64,000 nt of DNA from Paenibacillus xylanilyticus (GCF_013359935.1 NZ_JABMCB010000187.1:124001-188000), one strand, 5' to 3'. Positions 44,177 through 53,355 are shown, counted from the stretch's first letter. Numbers and translations: made by a program. The notes: a model not told the origin generated them from the sequence alone.

Positions 44177-46147
44177 ATGAAGCATCGTGGAAAGTTGAGC
44201 TGGATTCTCATCATGGTTTTGTTGTTGTCTACCCTTTTTGGTGGAGTTGCGGCTGCCGAAACGTACACTGTCAAAAAAGGAGATACGTTATGGACTATTG
44301 CCAAAACGAATGGGACAACCGTTGCGGAAATGCAAAAGCTCAATCAATTGAAAAATGTAAACTTTCTTCAAATCGGTCAGAAGTTAAAGCTTCCTGAGAA
44401 GACTCCTGCTGTTAGTGAGGTACCTCAAAAAGAAGAGGAACCGGAAACAACCAGCATTACGATCCTGGGTACCTCTGATGTACACGGAAATTTGTGGGGT
44501 TACACCTATGAAGACAGTGCAGAAACAACGAACAACGGATTGGCACGGATATCTACATATGTCAATGAGGTAAAGAAGACCTCCCCTAATGTACTGTTAA
44601 TAGACAATGGGGACACATATCAAGGCAATATTTTAACGGATGATATTTATCGTAAAAATACGGATGTGGTTCATCCTGTTTCCAAAGCCATGAATGCCAT
44701 GAATTATGATGCTATGGTCTTCGGAAATCATGAATTCAACTTCGGACTGGATCATGTTGATCGTATTATGAAGGAATTGAATTTCCCTGTTCTTGGGGCC
44801 AACATCCTGACACAAGATGGTGGGACGCTGGGAGAACCGTACACGGTTATTGATGTGGATGGTGTAAAAGTGGGGATTATCGGCGTGACGACACCGAACG
44901 TTCCTCGTTGGGACGGAGATAAAGTGGACGGTCTGACATTCGAGCACATGGGTGAAACGGTGAAGAAGTATGCACAATATCTCAAAAATGAGGAGAAAGT
45001 GGATGTACTTATTGCGAGCGCCCATGCCGGCATGTTTGCTGAATTCGACGAAGATGGGGCTTCGGATTCTGCAGAACGTATTGTGCAAATGGTGCCTGAG
45101 TTGGATGCCATGCTCGTTGGACACATGCACATTATTGTCAATGAAAAAATCGGACAAACCGTAATTGGTGGCCCGCGCAACCTCGGACGCGATATTGTGC
45201 GTTTTGATATTGAAGTGAAGAAAGATCATGGAACAACTAAAGTAACGGACCGACAAGTTCAAGTAGTCGATATGGCTGCATATACGCCGGACCCGGCAAT
45301 TCAAAACCTGGTGAAAGAAGAACATGAAGCAACCATCCAATTCATTACTGGTGGCGGCTCTGCTGGAGCTGAAGGTACTTCGGGCGGTATATTCGGACAG
45401 GCCACTGCGGATTTCCAGCCTGTCGATGAAATTAAAGGCATTCCGGAAGGCAAGCTCCAAGATACAGCCGTGGTTGATCTCATCAACAAGGTTCAGCTGG
45501 AAGTGAGCGGAGCGGACGTCTCGGCCGCAGCTTTGTTTAAAGACACCTCCAATCTAAAAGAAGGCAATATTACGTATGCCAATATTTTTGACATCTACAA
45601 ATTCGACAACGTTCTATATACCGTTAATGTGACTGGCAAAGAACTAAAAGCTTATATGGAGTGGTCTGCTTCCCACTATAATCAATGGAAAGAAGGCGAC
45701 GTATCCATCAGCTTCGATCCAGAGGTTCCAGGTTATCTGTATGATATGTTTGCGGGTGTGGATTACAAAATCGATGTATCCAAACCTGCAGGACAACGGA
45801 TCGTTGACGTGATGTATCAAGGTAAACCTCTGACGGACTCACAGGAACTGAAGCTTGCAGTCAACAATTATCGATACAGCAGCGCACTGAAGGCCTACAA
45901 ATTGGTAGCAGCGAACCGCGACTGGGAGTCACCGCGCAGCATCCGGGATTACCTGGTTGAATACATTCAAAAGCATCAGGAGATTTCCCCTGAAGTGGAC
46001 AATAACTGGGAGATCGTTGGAATTGATCTGGCAAGCCCGTACCGGGATAAAATCATTCAATTGGTGAATGAAGGCAAGATTGATGTCCCTTATGATCAAT
46101 CGCTAAATGTTAACGAACTGCTCAAACAAGGGGTTATCCAGAATTAA
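44177..46147 (+). CDS. Secreted LysM-anchored 5'-nucleotidase / cyclic phosphodiesterase
   Basis: 656 residues. The signal peptide is at residues 1-30 (WILIMVLLLSTLFGGVAAAE). A LysM domain (about 32-75, YTVKKGDTLWTIAKTNGTTVAEMQ) binds peptidoglycan. The metallophosphoesterase domain follows, with metal ligands in LGTSDVHGN, LIDNGDTYQG, MVFGNHEFNFG, ASAHAG and GHMH; the C-terminal 5'-nucleotidase domain has FKDTSNL and FDIYKFDNVLYTVNVTG. It belongs to the UshA/CpdB family and dephosphorylates extracellular nucleotides for phosphate or nucleoside scavenging. The usual LPXTG anchor is replaced by LysM. It starts at ATG 44177. Confidence 0.9.
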   Translation: MKHRGKLSWILIMVLLLSTLFGGVAAAETYTVKKGDTLWTIAKTNGTTVAEMQKLNQLKNVNFLQIGQKLKLPEKTPAVSEVPQKEEEPETTSITILGTSDVHGNLWGYTYEDSAETTNNGLARISTYVNEVKKTSPNVLLIDNGDTYQGNILTDDIYRKNTDVVHPVSKAMNAMNYDAMVFGNHEFNFGLDHVDRIMKELNFPVLGANILTQDGGTLGEPYTVIDVDGVKVGIIGVTTPNVPRWDGDKVDGLTFEHMGETVKKYAQYLKNEEKVDVLIASAHAGMFAEFDEDGASDSAERIVQMVPELDAMLVGHMHIIVNEKIGQTVIGGPRNLGRDIVRFDIEVKKDHGTTKVTDRQVQVVDMAAYTPDPAIQNLVKEEHEATIQFITGGGSAGAEGTSGGIFGQATADFQPVDEIKGIPEGKLQDTAVVDLINKVQLEVSGADVSAAALFKDTSNLKEGNITYANIFDIYKFDNVLYTVNVTGKELKAYMEWSASHYNQWKEGDVSISFDPEVPGYLYDMFAGVDYKIDVSKPAGQRIVDVMYQGKPLTDSQELKLAVNNYRYSSALKAYKLVAANRDWESPRSIRDYLVEYIQKHQEISPEVDNNWEIVGIDLASPYRDKIIQLVNEGKIDVPYDQSLNVNELLKQGVIQN

Positions 46148-46183
46148 TTTGGAAGTAATTCAACTGAAAAATTGCATGGTAAA

Positions 46184-46209
46184 GGAGTCGCCTTCATGGC
46201 GGCTTTTTT
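46184..46209 (+). terminator. Rho-independent terminator
   Basis: AGTCGCC, loop TTCAT, GGCGGCTTTTTT. Member of the AGTCGCC series; ends the nucleotidase gene. Confidence 0.85.
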
Positions 46210-46227
46210 ACGTCCAGCAGCCTACTG

Positions 46228-46264
46228 CCTAATACCTAATACCTAATACCTAATACCTAATACC
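46228..46264 (+). repeat. Tandem repeat of CCTAATA, five copies
   Basis: Five perfect head-to-tail copies of the 7-base unit, ending in CC. It lies in the intergenic space between a terminator and the AraC-like regulator gene. Slipped-strand replication is a likely source of length variation. Confidence 0.95.
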
Positions 46265-46360
46265 GTCATTCCTCTTTAAGACAATTGCATTAGAATAGAC
46301 ATCTTATGAACGAAAGAGTATCCTAGTCTATACTTGAAATTAATCAAAGGAGTCCAAGGT

Positions 46361-47389
46361 ATGAAGCCCCATCCCAATGAACGTATTAAAATCGCCCCTG
46401 GATTTTGGGCTGGATTAGAGCAATTGGGAATTGACGCCCATGACGTAGCACGCCAAGCACAATTGCCGCTCAAGAAGATCACCAATATAACCGTCAATAC
46501 GGATGAGTATTTCGCGATCTGGCAGGCTTATTCCGATCTAATAGGTGATACGGCTGAAGGAATCATCAAGCTCGCAACCGTTTTTGAAACAGCACACTAT
46601 CCACCGAGTGTTTTAGCCACTTACCATGCTCGTGACTATCGTGATGCACTGCATCGCATGGCGCGTTACAAACAAATGTGCCCTCCCGAAAGCTTGCGTA
46701 TTACCGAGGAGAAGGAGCACTGCACGATCGAATTGGAGTGGAAAAATACGAGTCAATCAGGACCGCCCGTTTTGGTGGGGATTACGCTCGTATTTCTTCT
46801 GGAGCTTGGACGCCGTGGAACGGGTCAGCCCCTAAATGCAAAGCAGGTCGAATTTTCGCACGCTATGGGAGATCTGAAGACGCTGGAAGAATATTTCGGT
46901 TGCAATATCCGGATTGGGGCACCAAGCAACCGATTGATCTTACATCAGAGAGATGTGGACAGGCCCTTTATTACTTATAACGAAGAGTTGCTTGAGATTC
47001 TGACACCCGTGCTCGATCGCTCCCTTGATGAACAGCAGCGCAGTCCATCCATGACAGACGCGGTCGTATGGATTCTCAAACGCAGCCTCACCAGAGGGCG
47101 CCCAGACATCCACATTGTGGCGAAGGAATTAGGAGTGAGTCACCGGACTTTACAGCGACGTCTTACTGAAGAAAACACGAGCTTCAAACAGCTGTTGACA
47201 CTAGCCAGGCACGAGCAGGCCCGGGAGTACTTATCTGATCCCTCACTTGATATAAAAGAAGTGGCCTTCCTCGTAGGATACGAAGATCAAAATTCATTTT
47301 ACCGTGCATTCCGAGGTTGGGAAGGGGAAACGCCTTCGAATTGGCGTCTTAAGCAAGAAGTTTGGCACAGCAGGCTAGTTACGAACTAA
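46361..47389 (+). CDS. AraC-family regulator with arabinose-binding-like N-terminal domain (OruR/ArgR type)
   Basis: 342 residues. The N-terminal ~200 residues follow the AraC_bind pattern seen in OruR-type regulators (FWAGLEQLGIDAHDVARQAQLP, LATVFETAHYPPSVLATYHARDY). The C-terminal HTH pair is DIHIVAKELGVSHRTLQRRLTEE and LDIKEVAFLVGYEDQNSFYRAFRGW. AAGGAG eight bases before ATG 46361 sets the start. The short-chain dehydrogenase gene that follows in the same direction is a plausible target. Confidence 0.85.
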   Translation: MKPHPNERIKIAPGFWAGLEQLGIDAHDVARQAQLPLKKITNITVNTDEYFAIWQAYSDLIGDTAEGIIKLATVFETAHYPPSVLATYHARDYRDALHRMARYKQMCPPESLRITEEKEHCTIELEWKNTSQSGPPVLVGITLVFLLELGRRGTGQPLNAKQVEFSHAMGDLKTLEEYFGCNIRIGAPSNRLILHQRDVDRPFITYNEELLEILTPVLDRSLDEQQRSPSMTDAVVWILKRSLTRGRPDIHIVAKELGVSHRTLQRRLTEENTSFKQLLTLARHEQAREYLSDPSLDIKEVAFLVGYEDQNSFYRAFRGWEGETPSNWRLKQEVWHSRLVTN

Positions 47390-47494
47390 TTTGGTCACGG
47401 TAAACTATCCTTATCGGGAGCAGAAGACGGAATAACCAATGAATGATTCCAGTCAGCTTGCCGTACATGCCAAACGATCAAGGAGAAATGAAAG

Positions 47495-48289
47495 ATGGAT
47501 ATGGGATTACATCAAAAAACCGCTCTAGTAACAGGATCAACGAAAGGTATTGGGAAGGCAATCGCGTTTGAACTTGCCAGAGAAGGAGTTCATGTACTCG
47601 TCAATGGCCGGAATAACTCAGAAGTAGAAGCAACCGTCAATGAATTGAAGACAAAATATCCGGAAACATCACCGAAGCATGCAACCGCTGATTTGGTAAA
47701 CATAAAACAACGAGAAGCTTTATTTGAAAAATACCCCCATGTGGATATTCTGGTTAACAATATGGGCATTTACGAACTCATGCAGTATGAGGATGTGGAC
47801 GATGAAATCTGGGATAAATACTTCCGTACCAATGTTCTTGCTGCTAACGGACTATCCAAGTTTTACTTGCCGAAGATGTTGAATAATCAATTTGGTCGCA
47901 TTATTTTCATAGCGAGTGAAGAAGCAGTTATGCCTTCAGGCCAGATGCCCCAGTATTGCATGACCAAAACGATGCTCCTGTCTCTCTCCAAAAGTTTATC
48001 CAAATTAACCATAGGAACAGAAGTAACGGTCAATACCATTATGCCTGGTCCAACACTCTCTGAGAATGTACAGCAGATTATTGAAGGGTTGTATCCGGAT
48101 GAAGAGTTGAGTTTTTTGGAAAAAGAGAAACGATTTATGATGACAAACTTGCCTCAATCCGAAATACAGCGATTTATCAAACCTGTTGAAATAGGCAGAC
48201 TCGCTGCTTTTGTATGCAGTCCTTATGCATCCGCATTTAAAGGTTCTCCAATCCGTATGGATGGAGGAATGATTCCGACCATTTATTAA
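47495..48289 (+). CDS. Short-chain dehydrogenase/reductase (SDR)
   Basis: 264 residues, classical SDR. The cofactor motif is TGSTKGIGKAIAFELAREG (TGxxxGxG, near residue 12). The structural block is NNMGIYELMQYED. The active-site region has IFIASEEAVMPSG followed by QYCMTKTMLLSL (YxxxK), and the C-terminus ends GSPIRMDGGMIPTIY. The segment just before the Tyr has SEEAV in place of the usual SxxS pattern, so the exact Ser should be confirmed. It probably reduces a ketone with NAD(P)H. AGGAGAAA precedes ATG 47495. Confidence 0.87.
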   Translation: MDMGLHQKTALVTGSTKGIGKAIAFELAREGVHVLVNGRNNSEVEATVNELKTKYPETSPKHATADLVNIKQREALFEKYPHVDILVNNMGIYELMQYEDVDDEIWDKYFRTNVLAANGLSKFYLPKMLNNQFGRIIFIASEEAVMPSGQMPQYCMTKTMLLSLSKSLSKLTIGTEVTVNTIMPGPTLSENVQQIIEGLYPDEELSFLEKEKRFMMTNLPQSEIQRFIKPVEIGRLAAFVCSPYASAFKGSPIRMDGGMIPTIY

Positions 48290-48307
48290 TACCATCAGTC
48301 TTTAGGC

Positions 48308-48342
48308 AAAAAACCACTGAAAACAAATTCAGTGGTTTTTTT
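48308..48342. terminator. Bidirectional terminator
   Basis: AAAAAACCACTGAA pairs with TTCAGTGGTTTTTT over a short loop, and has T runs in both directions. It serves the SDR gene and the convergent SLH gene. Confidence 0.85.
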
Positions 48343-48374
48343 GTTGAATATGAGAGTACGTGATGTATTATGGT

Positions 48375-49436
48375 CTATTCCTCATAGGGTAAGATGGCGT
48401 AGATTTTCCAGCTGTTATCATTCATTTTTCTGAGTTTATACAACCCGTCCATGGACACAGTCTCTTCTTGCTTGCCCTCACCCGAATTTATCGTTATTTT
48501 CATCTTGCCGCCAGCAGCTTCTAATACAGCGTAACGGTTCGAGTTTTCGATAACGGAAAAGTCCGGCTGAGAGAGCGTTTCAATATCCATGGATGTTTCC
48601 TCATCCAGTGTAGAGGTGAGATCCTCCAAAGACGTGAAATTGTAAGAAAGCTGATACCCTGTGTAATACGTTGCGTAGGTCACGGACAATTGATCATAGT
48701 TGTGCTCCGTCATGGCTTTGATCTCCGATTCCGTAGCGTTGGAAGCGAGTGTCGTCAGTTCAGCGGTATCAGGGAGCTCCGTTTGCTCCAACTTAAGAGC
48801 GCGCTCCAACATGACTACAGCTTGGGCACGTGTAGCCTTCGCAAACGGCTGGAACGTAGTCGCTGTCATGCCTGAAACAATACCTGCCTGGCTTGCTTTG
48901 GAAATGGAGGCAGCTGCATAGTAGTTTGGAACATCCTTGAATGTTTTGGCTTTACCTTTAAATTCAACGGTGCTGGAAAACGCCCGTACGACCATTACCG
49001 CAATATCGCCACGTGTGATTGGGAGATCAGGACCGAATTTCGTACTGCTTACACCTCCAACGACACCGAGCGAACTGGCAATTCGAACGGATTCAGCGTA
49101 CCATTTGCCTGCCTTTACATCACTGAAGGTTTTTCCTTGGGCTGTGCTATGTAGTCCAGTAGCCTGCACAAGAATAGCTACAAATTCTGCGCGGGTAATC
49201 GGATGATTGGGCTTGAGAGCCACCTCGCCATTACCCAGCGAATATCCATTGAGGAGATCGGCGTTAACGAAATTGTCGAGCGTTTCGTATGCCCAGTGGC
49301 CGTCAATATCTGTCGGAAAATACAAATCCAGTGACTTGTACGAATCGGCAGCATGGACGCTGCTCCATGAAAAAGGGAATACCACAAGAATCATGGCTAA
49401 GAAGAAAAGGGTGATACGATTAAACAGTTGTCTCAT
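48375..49436 (-). CDS. S-layer homology (SLH) domain surface protein
   Basis: 353 residues. The signal peptide is residues 1-29 (FFLAMILVVFPFSWSSVHA). Three SLH repeats follow at about 38-220: TDIDGHWAYETLDNFV...ITRAEFVAILVQA, TFSDVKAGKWYAESV...ITRGDIAVMVVRA and TFKDVPNYYAAASISKA...ATRAQAVVMLERA. They bind pyruvylated secondary wall polymer. The remaining ~130 residues are of unknown function, with a TLASNATESEIKAMTEHNYDQ helix and a beta-rich end. AGGAGG precedes ATG 49436. Monocistronic. Confidence 0.88.
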   Translation of the reverse strand: MRQLFNRITLFFLAMILVVFPFSWSSVHAADSYKSLDLYFPTDIDGHWAYETLDNFVNADLLNGYSLGNGEVALKPNHPITRAEFVAILVQATGLHSTAQGKTFSDVKAGKWYAESVRIASSLGVVGGVSSTKFGPDLPITRGDIAVMVVRAFSSTVEFKGKAKTFKDVPNYYAAASISKASQAGIVSGMTATTFQPFAKATRAQAVVMLERALKLEQTELPDTAELTTLASNATESEIKAMTEHNYDQLSVTYATYYTGYQLSYNFTSLEDLTSTLDEETSMDIETLSQPDFSVIENSNRYAVLEAAGGKMKITINSGEGKQEETVSMDGLYKLRKMNDNSWKIYAILPYEE

Positions 49437-49742
49437 CTAGGAAGTTCCTCCTGTAAATTGAAATTTGCCGTCACTCAGCATAACAGAGAATGAGAGAGAT
49501 ATCTAAAGGAAATCTTTACTATTCATCTGGGTCTTCTGTAAAGTGGCTGCTAGAGGATATATAAGAGGCTCATAGAGAGATCAGATCCTTGTGAATCCAT
49601 TTTAAATCAATAGGTACCAGACGTCGTATAATCAGTGGTTACTGCGATTTTCAAAGTTAAAATTGAGGCTAAAGGTCCATTTATGTGACAAATATTTACT
49701 TATATTATATAAAATATAAACTATTAAAGGAGAGTGAAGTGA
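49437..49742. other. Intergenic region, 306 bases, divergent promoters
   Basis: Lies between the SLH gene and the lipase, which point away from each other. A lipase promoter is visible at 49685-49713, and the SLH ribosome binding site lies at the left end. No small gene with a ribosome binding site and no structured RNA recognised. Confidence 0.6.
49685..49713 (+). promoter_or_regulatory. Probable lipase promoter
   Basis: GTGACA, 17 bases, TATAAA, 29 bases before the GTG start of the lipase, in an AT-rich stretch. Confidence 0.5.
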
Positions 49743-50348
49743 GTGAAAAAGAGTAAATTGATTTTTATGATGGTAATGAGCATAATTTTGGCTATCTCGA
49801 TACCTGGTATCGGTCAAAATTCAAAGGCTTTTGCTGCAGCAGAGCGTACACCCGTAGTCTTTGTTCACGGATTAACTGGTTCAGATAGCAATTTTACTTT
49901 TATTGAGAGCTACTTACGCGGTCAAGGTTGGTCTAGTGATGAGTTATTCGCGATTGATCTGCCTAGTAAACAGGGAAATCAATTGTTAAATTCGGCAGCG
50001 ATCAGTCAATTCGTAGACAATGTGCTTCGTGAAACAGGCCATACCAAAGTCAATATTGTGGCTCATAGTATGGGTGGGGCGAATAGCTTATATTACATAC
50101 TGAATCGGGGTGGTTTATCCAAAGTGGACAAGCTGGTAACCTTGGGAGGTGCCAATCGGTTGACTACAACTTCGGCGCCACAGGGAGTTGAGGTTACTTC
50201 GATCTACTCTACCAGCGACACGATTGTATCTCCTGCACTTTCCCGATTGACTGGAGCGAATAACATTCAGATTTCGTTGGTTTCCCACATAGGTTTGCTC
50301 TTCAATTCAAGAGTTAATGCCCTAATTAAGACAGCACTAAGTGAATAA
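49743..50348 (+). CDS. Secreted lipase/esterase, B. subtilis LipA type
   Basis: 201 residues, minimal alpha/beta-hydrolase. The signal peptide (residues 1-33) ends near AFAAAE. The mature part begins RTPVVFVHGLTGSDSNF. The nucleophile is Ser109 in AHSMGG, where Ala replaces the first Gly of the usual GxSxG, a mark of the Bacillus lipase A family. The acid is Asp159 in STSDTIV and the base His182 in SHIGLL. It hydrolyses short- to medium-chain triacylglycerols without a lid. The GTG start at 49743 has AAAGGAG upstream. Confidence 0.93.
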   Translation: MKKSKLIFMMVMSIILAISIPGIGQNSKAFAAAERTPVVFVHGLTGSDSNFTFIESYLRGQGWSSDELFAIDLPSKQGNQLLNSAAISQFVDNVLRETGHTKVNIVAHSMGGANSLYYILNRGGLSKVDKLVTLGGANRLTTTSAPQGVEVTSIYSTSDTIVSPALSRLTGANNIQISLVSHIGLLFNSRVNALIKTALSE

Positions 50349-50368
50349 CAGCTAACAGTAGATGCACG

Positions 50369-50406
50369 AAACATGAGTGACTCGTTAAAGGTTACTCATG
50401 TTTTTC
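50369..50406 (+). terminator. Rho-independent terminator
   Basis: ACATGAGTGAC pairs imperfectly with GTTACTCATGT, followed by TTTTTC. Ends the lipase gene. Confidence 0.8.
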
Positions 50407-50494
50407 TTATAATAAGTGTTATAATATAGACGTTTATACCCTAATACATAGAAGTTTTGCATTGAAAATAGACACAGGTAAGGAGCCTTACTTC

Positions 50495-51085
50495 ATGATG
50501 ACCGAAAAAGAAAAAGCACAAAAAGGGCTGTTGTACGACAATAACAATGATCCACAGTTGGTAAACGAACGCCTTGAAGCCAAAGAGCTGTGTTACGACT
50601 ACAACCAGCTGCGTCCACGAATGATTGCCGAAAGAGAAGCCATTCTGAAAAAATTATTAGCGAAAACCGGTAGCAAATTTCTAATAGAACAACCTTTTTT
50701 CTGTGATCAGGGATACAACATAGAGATCGGAGAAAACTTCTATTGTAATCATAATGCGGTGATGTTGGATGCAGCGAAAATTACATTTGGAGATCATGTG
50801 TTTATTGCACCCAATTGCGGATTTTACACGGCTGGCCATCCTTTGGATGCGGAACAGCGGAATCAGGGATTAGAGATCGCCCTTCCGATTACTGTGGGGA
50901 GCAATGTATGGATAGGCGGAGGTGTTTCTGTCCTTCCAGGCGTAACCATCGGAGATGACACGGTTATTGGGGCGGGTAGCGTTGTTACCAGGGACATTCC
51001 GGCAGGTGTCATCGCAGCTGGCAATCCGTGCCGGGTTATTCGAGCGATTACGGAAGCCGACAAAGATAAGTATCCCAGAGCATGA
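50495..51085 (+). CDS. Maltose/galactoside O-acetyltransferase
   Basis: 196 residues, left-handed beta-helix acetyltransferase of the LacA/Maa type. The N-terminal maltose-acetyltransferase domain shows EKEKAQKGLLYDNNNDPQL and LCYDYNQLRP. The hexapeptide repeats include GYNIEIGENFYCNHNAV, GDHVFIAPNCGFYTAGHP with the catalytic His, and VTIGDDTVIGAGSVVTRDIPAG. It transfers acetyl from acetyl-CoA to a sugar hydroxyl. AAGGAG nine bases before ATG 50495 decides the start over a TTG at 50462. Single gene. Confidence 0.92.
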   Translation: MMTEKEKAQKGLLYDNNNDPQLVNERLEAKELCYDYNQLRPRMIAEREAILKKLLAKTGSKFLIEQPFFCDQGYNIEIGENFYCNHNAVMLDAAKITFGDHVFIAPNCGFYTAGHPLDAEQRNQGLEIALPITVGSNVWIGGGVSVLPGVTIGDDTVIGAGSVVTRDIPAGVIAAGNPCRVIRAITEADKDKYPRA

Positions 51086-51188
51086 TATCTCTGAAAGAGG
51101 AAGTTTAATTTTATCAGGATAAATAAAAGAAGATAACGGAAGATGTCTCGCGGCGTCTTTCGATCAAATTACAAGAGTAGTGTCACTT

Positions 51189-51215
51189 TAGTCGCCAATA
51201 TGGCGGCTTTTTTTG
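51189..51215 (+). terminator. Rho-independent terminator
   Basis: TAGTCGCC, loop AATAT, GGCGGCTTTTTTT. Member of the AGTCGCC series. Confidence 0.85.
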
Positions 51216-51299
51216 TTTTGCCAACACAGGACATGAAATAGGGACAATTGGGAAAGGCTACCTTGTGCGATCCAAATTATATAGAAGAGGAATGAAAAA

Positions 51300-52736
51300 A
51301 TGAGCAAAGCATCAGATGCCTCTACAGAGGAAAAGAAACTGAAATGGTGGCAATTAAGTTTGCTTGGTGTGGCGGGGACCATTGGCACAGGATATTTTCT
51401 GGGTTCCAGCCTTGCGATATCCATTGGTGGTCCCGCTGTACTGCTGGCTTATATCTTGGCGGCACTGGGTACATATATCGTTTTTGATGCCTTGGCAAGA
51501 ATGACATCAGACCACCCCGAACAGGGATCTTTTCGTTCCTATGCGAAAAAGGCGTTCGGAAGCTGGGCAGGCTTTGCCAGCGGATGGGTGTATTGGTTTT
51601 CCGAACTACTGATTATGGGAAGTCAGTTAACGGCCTTGTCCATTTTTTCGCGTTTCTGGTTTCCGAATGTTCCCCTCTGGATCTTTGCTGCCGGATTCGG
51701 TATTGTGGGCCTCTGCATTGTATTCTTCGGCAACAAAGGATTTGACCGGGTTGAAAATGTTTTGGCCATCATTAAGATTGCAGCAATCATCATGTTTGTA
51801 GTTCTTGCCATTGCGCTTCTCGCAGGGTGGATTGGCGGGACAAAGTACGAGCACAAAGTACCTCTGGCCATGGCAGAAATTTTTCCAAAGGGCGGTATTG
51901 GCTTGTGGTCTGCTTTTCTATTTGCATTTTATTCCTATGGGGGTATTGAAGTGCTCGGGATCATGTCATATCGACTTCAAAAACCGGAAGAGGCACCTAA
52001 AGCAGGAAAAGTGATGCTCATCGCGCTTTCGACAGTGTATGTTGTTTCGATCGGACTCGCTTTAACGATGGTTCCGCTAAATGCCTTTAATCCGAAAGAG
52101 AGCCCGTTTGTCCTGGCCCTTAGTAGTGATCACTTGGCGTTTGTTCCGCATTTGTTCAATGGTGTATTGATTGTAGCGGGTTTTTCTACGATGACGGCGT
52201 CACTCTATGCTGTCACTTCCATGATGCTCACCCTAGCTCAAGAAGGAGACGCCCCGCGGTTATTCGCACGGAAATGGAAAAAGAAATATCCATTATTTGC
52301 GCTCTCTCTCATTGGATGTGGGCTGATCGCAACCATTATCATGTCTCTGCTGCTTCCTGGCAAGGTGTATGAATATGTAACGACTGCAGCCGGATTAATG
52401 CTCATGTACAACTGGTCGTTTATATTGCTGTCTTCTGGTCGACTGTTGAAAGCAGGGAAGTTCAGCATCGTCAAACGATGGATTGGACTGGTGCTGATTG
52501 GCTTGGCCGTTACAGGTACGCTATTCCATGCCCTCAGCAGACCCGGGTTCTTTATTAGCCTGCTGCTTGTCTTTCTTATTGCTATGAGTGACATCATTGT
52601 GCATAAGGTTCGTAAGAAGAAGAAGGGGGAAAATCCCTCCAATACAGATGATGCTGAAGATGAACAGAGCAACAAGGAAGAAACCCCCACTTTCCACATT
52701 ACGGGGATTCGGCTTCGCAAAAGCAAACTTAAATAA
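51300..52736 (+). CDS. Amino-acid permease (APC family)
   Basis: 478 residues, 12 TM helices. TM1 has the APC signature (LLGVAGTIGTGYFLGSSLAISIGGP) with the substrate-binding GTG loop; FRSYAKKAFGSWAGFASGWVYWFSEL follows, then AFYSYGGIEVLGIMSYRLQKPEEAPKA in TM6. It belongs to the basic/neutral amino-acid or GABA permease group. The cytoplasmic C-terminus is hydrophilic and rich in Lys and Glu (KVRKKKKGENPSN). It overlaps the convergent LysE-type gene by eight bases at the 3' ends, so no terminator lies between them. Confidence 0.88.
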   Translation: MSKASDASTEEKKLKWWQLSLLGVAGTIGTGYFLGSSLAISIGGPAVLLAYILAALGTYIVFDALARMTSDHPEQGSFRSYAKKAFGSWAGFASGWVYWFSELLIMGSQLTALSIFSRFWFPNVPLWIFAAGFGIVGLCIVFFGNKGFDRVENVLAIIKIAAIIMFVVLAIALLAGWIGGTKYEHKVPLAMAEIFPKGGIGLWSAFLFAFYSYGGIEVLGIMSYRLQKPEEAPKAGKVMLIALSTVYVVSIGLALTMVPLNAFNPKESPFVLALSSDHLAFVPHLFNGVLIVAGFSTMTASLYAVTSMMLTLAQEGDAPRLFARKWKKKYPLFALSLIGCGLIATIIMSLLLPGKVYEYVTTAAGLMLMYNWSFILLSSGRLLKAGKFSIVKRWIGLVLIGLAVTGTLFHALSRPGFFISLLLVFLIAMSDIIVHKVRKKKKGENPSNTDDAEDEQSNKEETPTFHITGIRLRKSKLK

Positions 52737-53355
52737 AAAAGAGAAATTGAATGGCTTTAGCTCCAAAGTAGAGTCCAAAACCAACGAGTGAGAGGCCGGA
52801 TATGATGGAAATGCCTCTTAATACTCCTGAAGTTAGGTACTTGCGGAATAAACTTGCGGCGGCTGCCATGAAGATATCCCAGATCAGGATCCCGAGGATC
52901 ACCGCTCCACTGTTAATCAGCGTTTGCTCCACGGAAGAATCATTCACCGCCTTGGCCAGAATGGAGCCATAAATGCCAAGCCAAAACATAATGGATAGGG
53001 GATTGAAGAGTGACATCAGAAATCCGTGAATGAACGATTTGGATAACGCTGATTCATCTCCTCTCATATCAGACGAAGTAAGATTTCCTGAATTTTTAAT
53101 ACTCTCCACACCGGTATATACCAAGACAAAGAAGCCAAATAACCACAGGAAAGCCTTTACAAATGGAAGATCCAGCAAGTGAATGACACCGAAATAAACG
53201 AGAAGCATGTAAATAATATCAGCGGCGATCGCGCCCAACCCAACAAACCAGGCAGGCATGAAGCCACCTCGGACACCCTTGTCCAACTGCGCGGCATTAA
53301 TCGGCCCGATCGGCGCGGATAAAGAGATTCCAAGAAATATATAACCAATTAACAT
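52729..53355 (-). CDS. LysE-family exporter
   Basis: 208 residues, six TM helices. The LysE/RhtB pattern is FLGISLSAPIGPINAAQLDKGVRGGFMPAWFVGLGA at the N-terminus and FIHGFLMSLFNPLSIMFWLGIYGS in the middle. It probably exports an amino acid. The start is ATG 53355 because AAAGGAGGAG precedes it; the in-frame ATG at 53379 overlaps that same site. It is convergent with the amino-acid permease. Confidence 0.88.
   Translation of the reverse strand: MLIGYIFLGISLSAPIGPINAAQLDKGVRGGFMPAWFVGLGAIAADIIYMLLVYFGVIHLLDLPFVKAFLWLFGFFVLVYTGVESIKNSGNLTSSDMRGDESALSKSFIHGFLMSLFNPLSIMFWLGIYGSILAKAVNDSSVEQTLINSGAVILGILIWDIFMAAAASLFRKYLTSGVLRGISIISGLSLVGFGLYFGAKAIQFLFFI

Noticed and set aside
44633..45460. Long antisense reading frame within the nucleotidase gene
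   Set aside because: No ribosome binding site and no family pattern; the sense gene has complete phosphoesterase motifs.
46228..46264. Tandem repeat as a possible CRISPR array or telomere-like sequence
   Set aside because: The unit is 7 bases with no spacers, and the setting is internal to a chromosome region.
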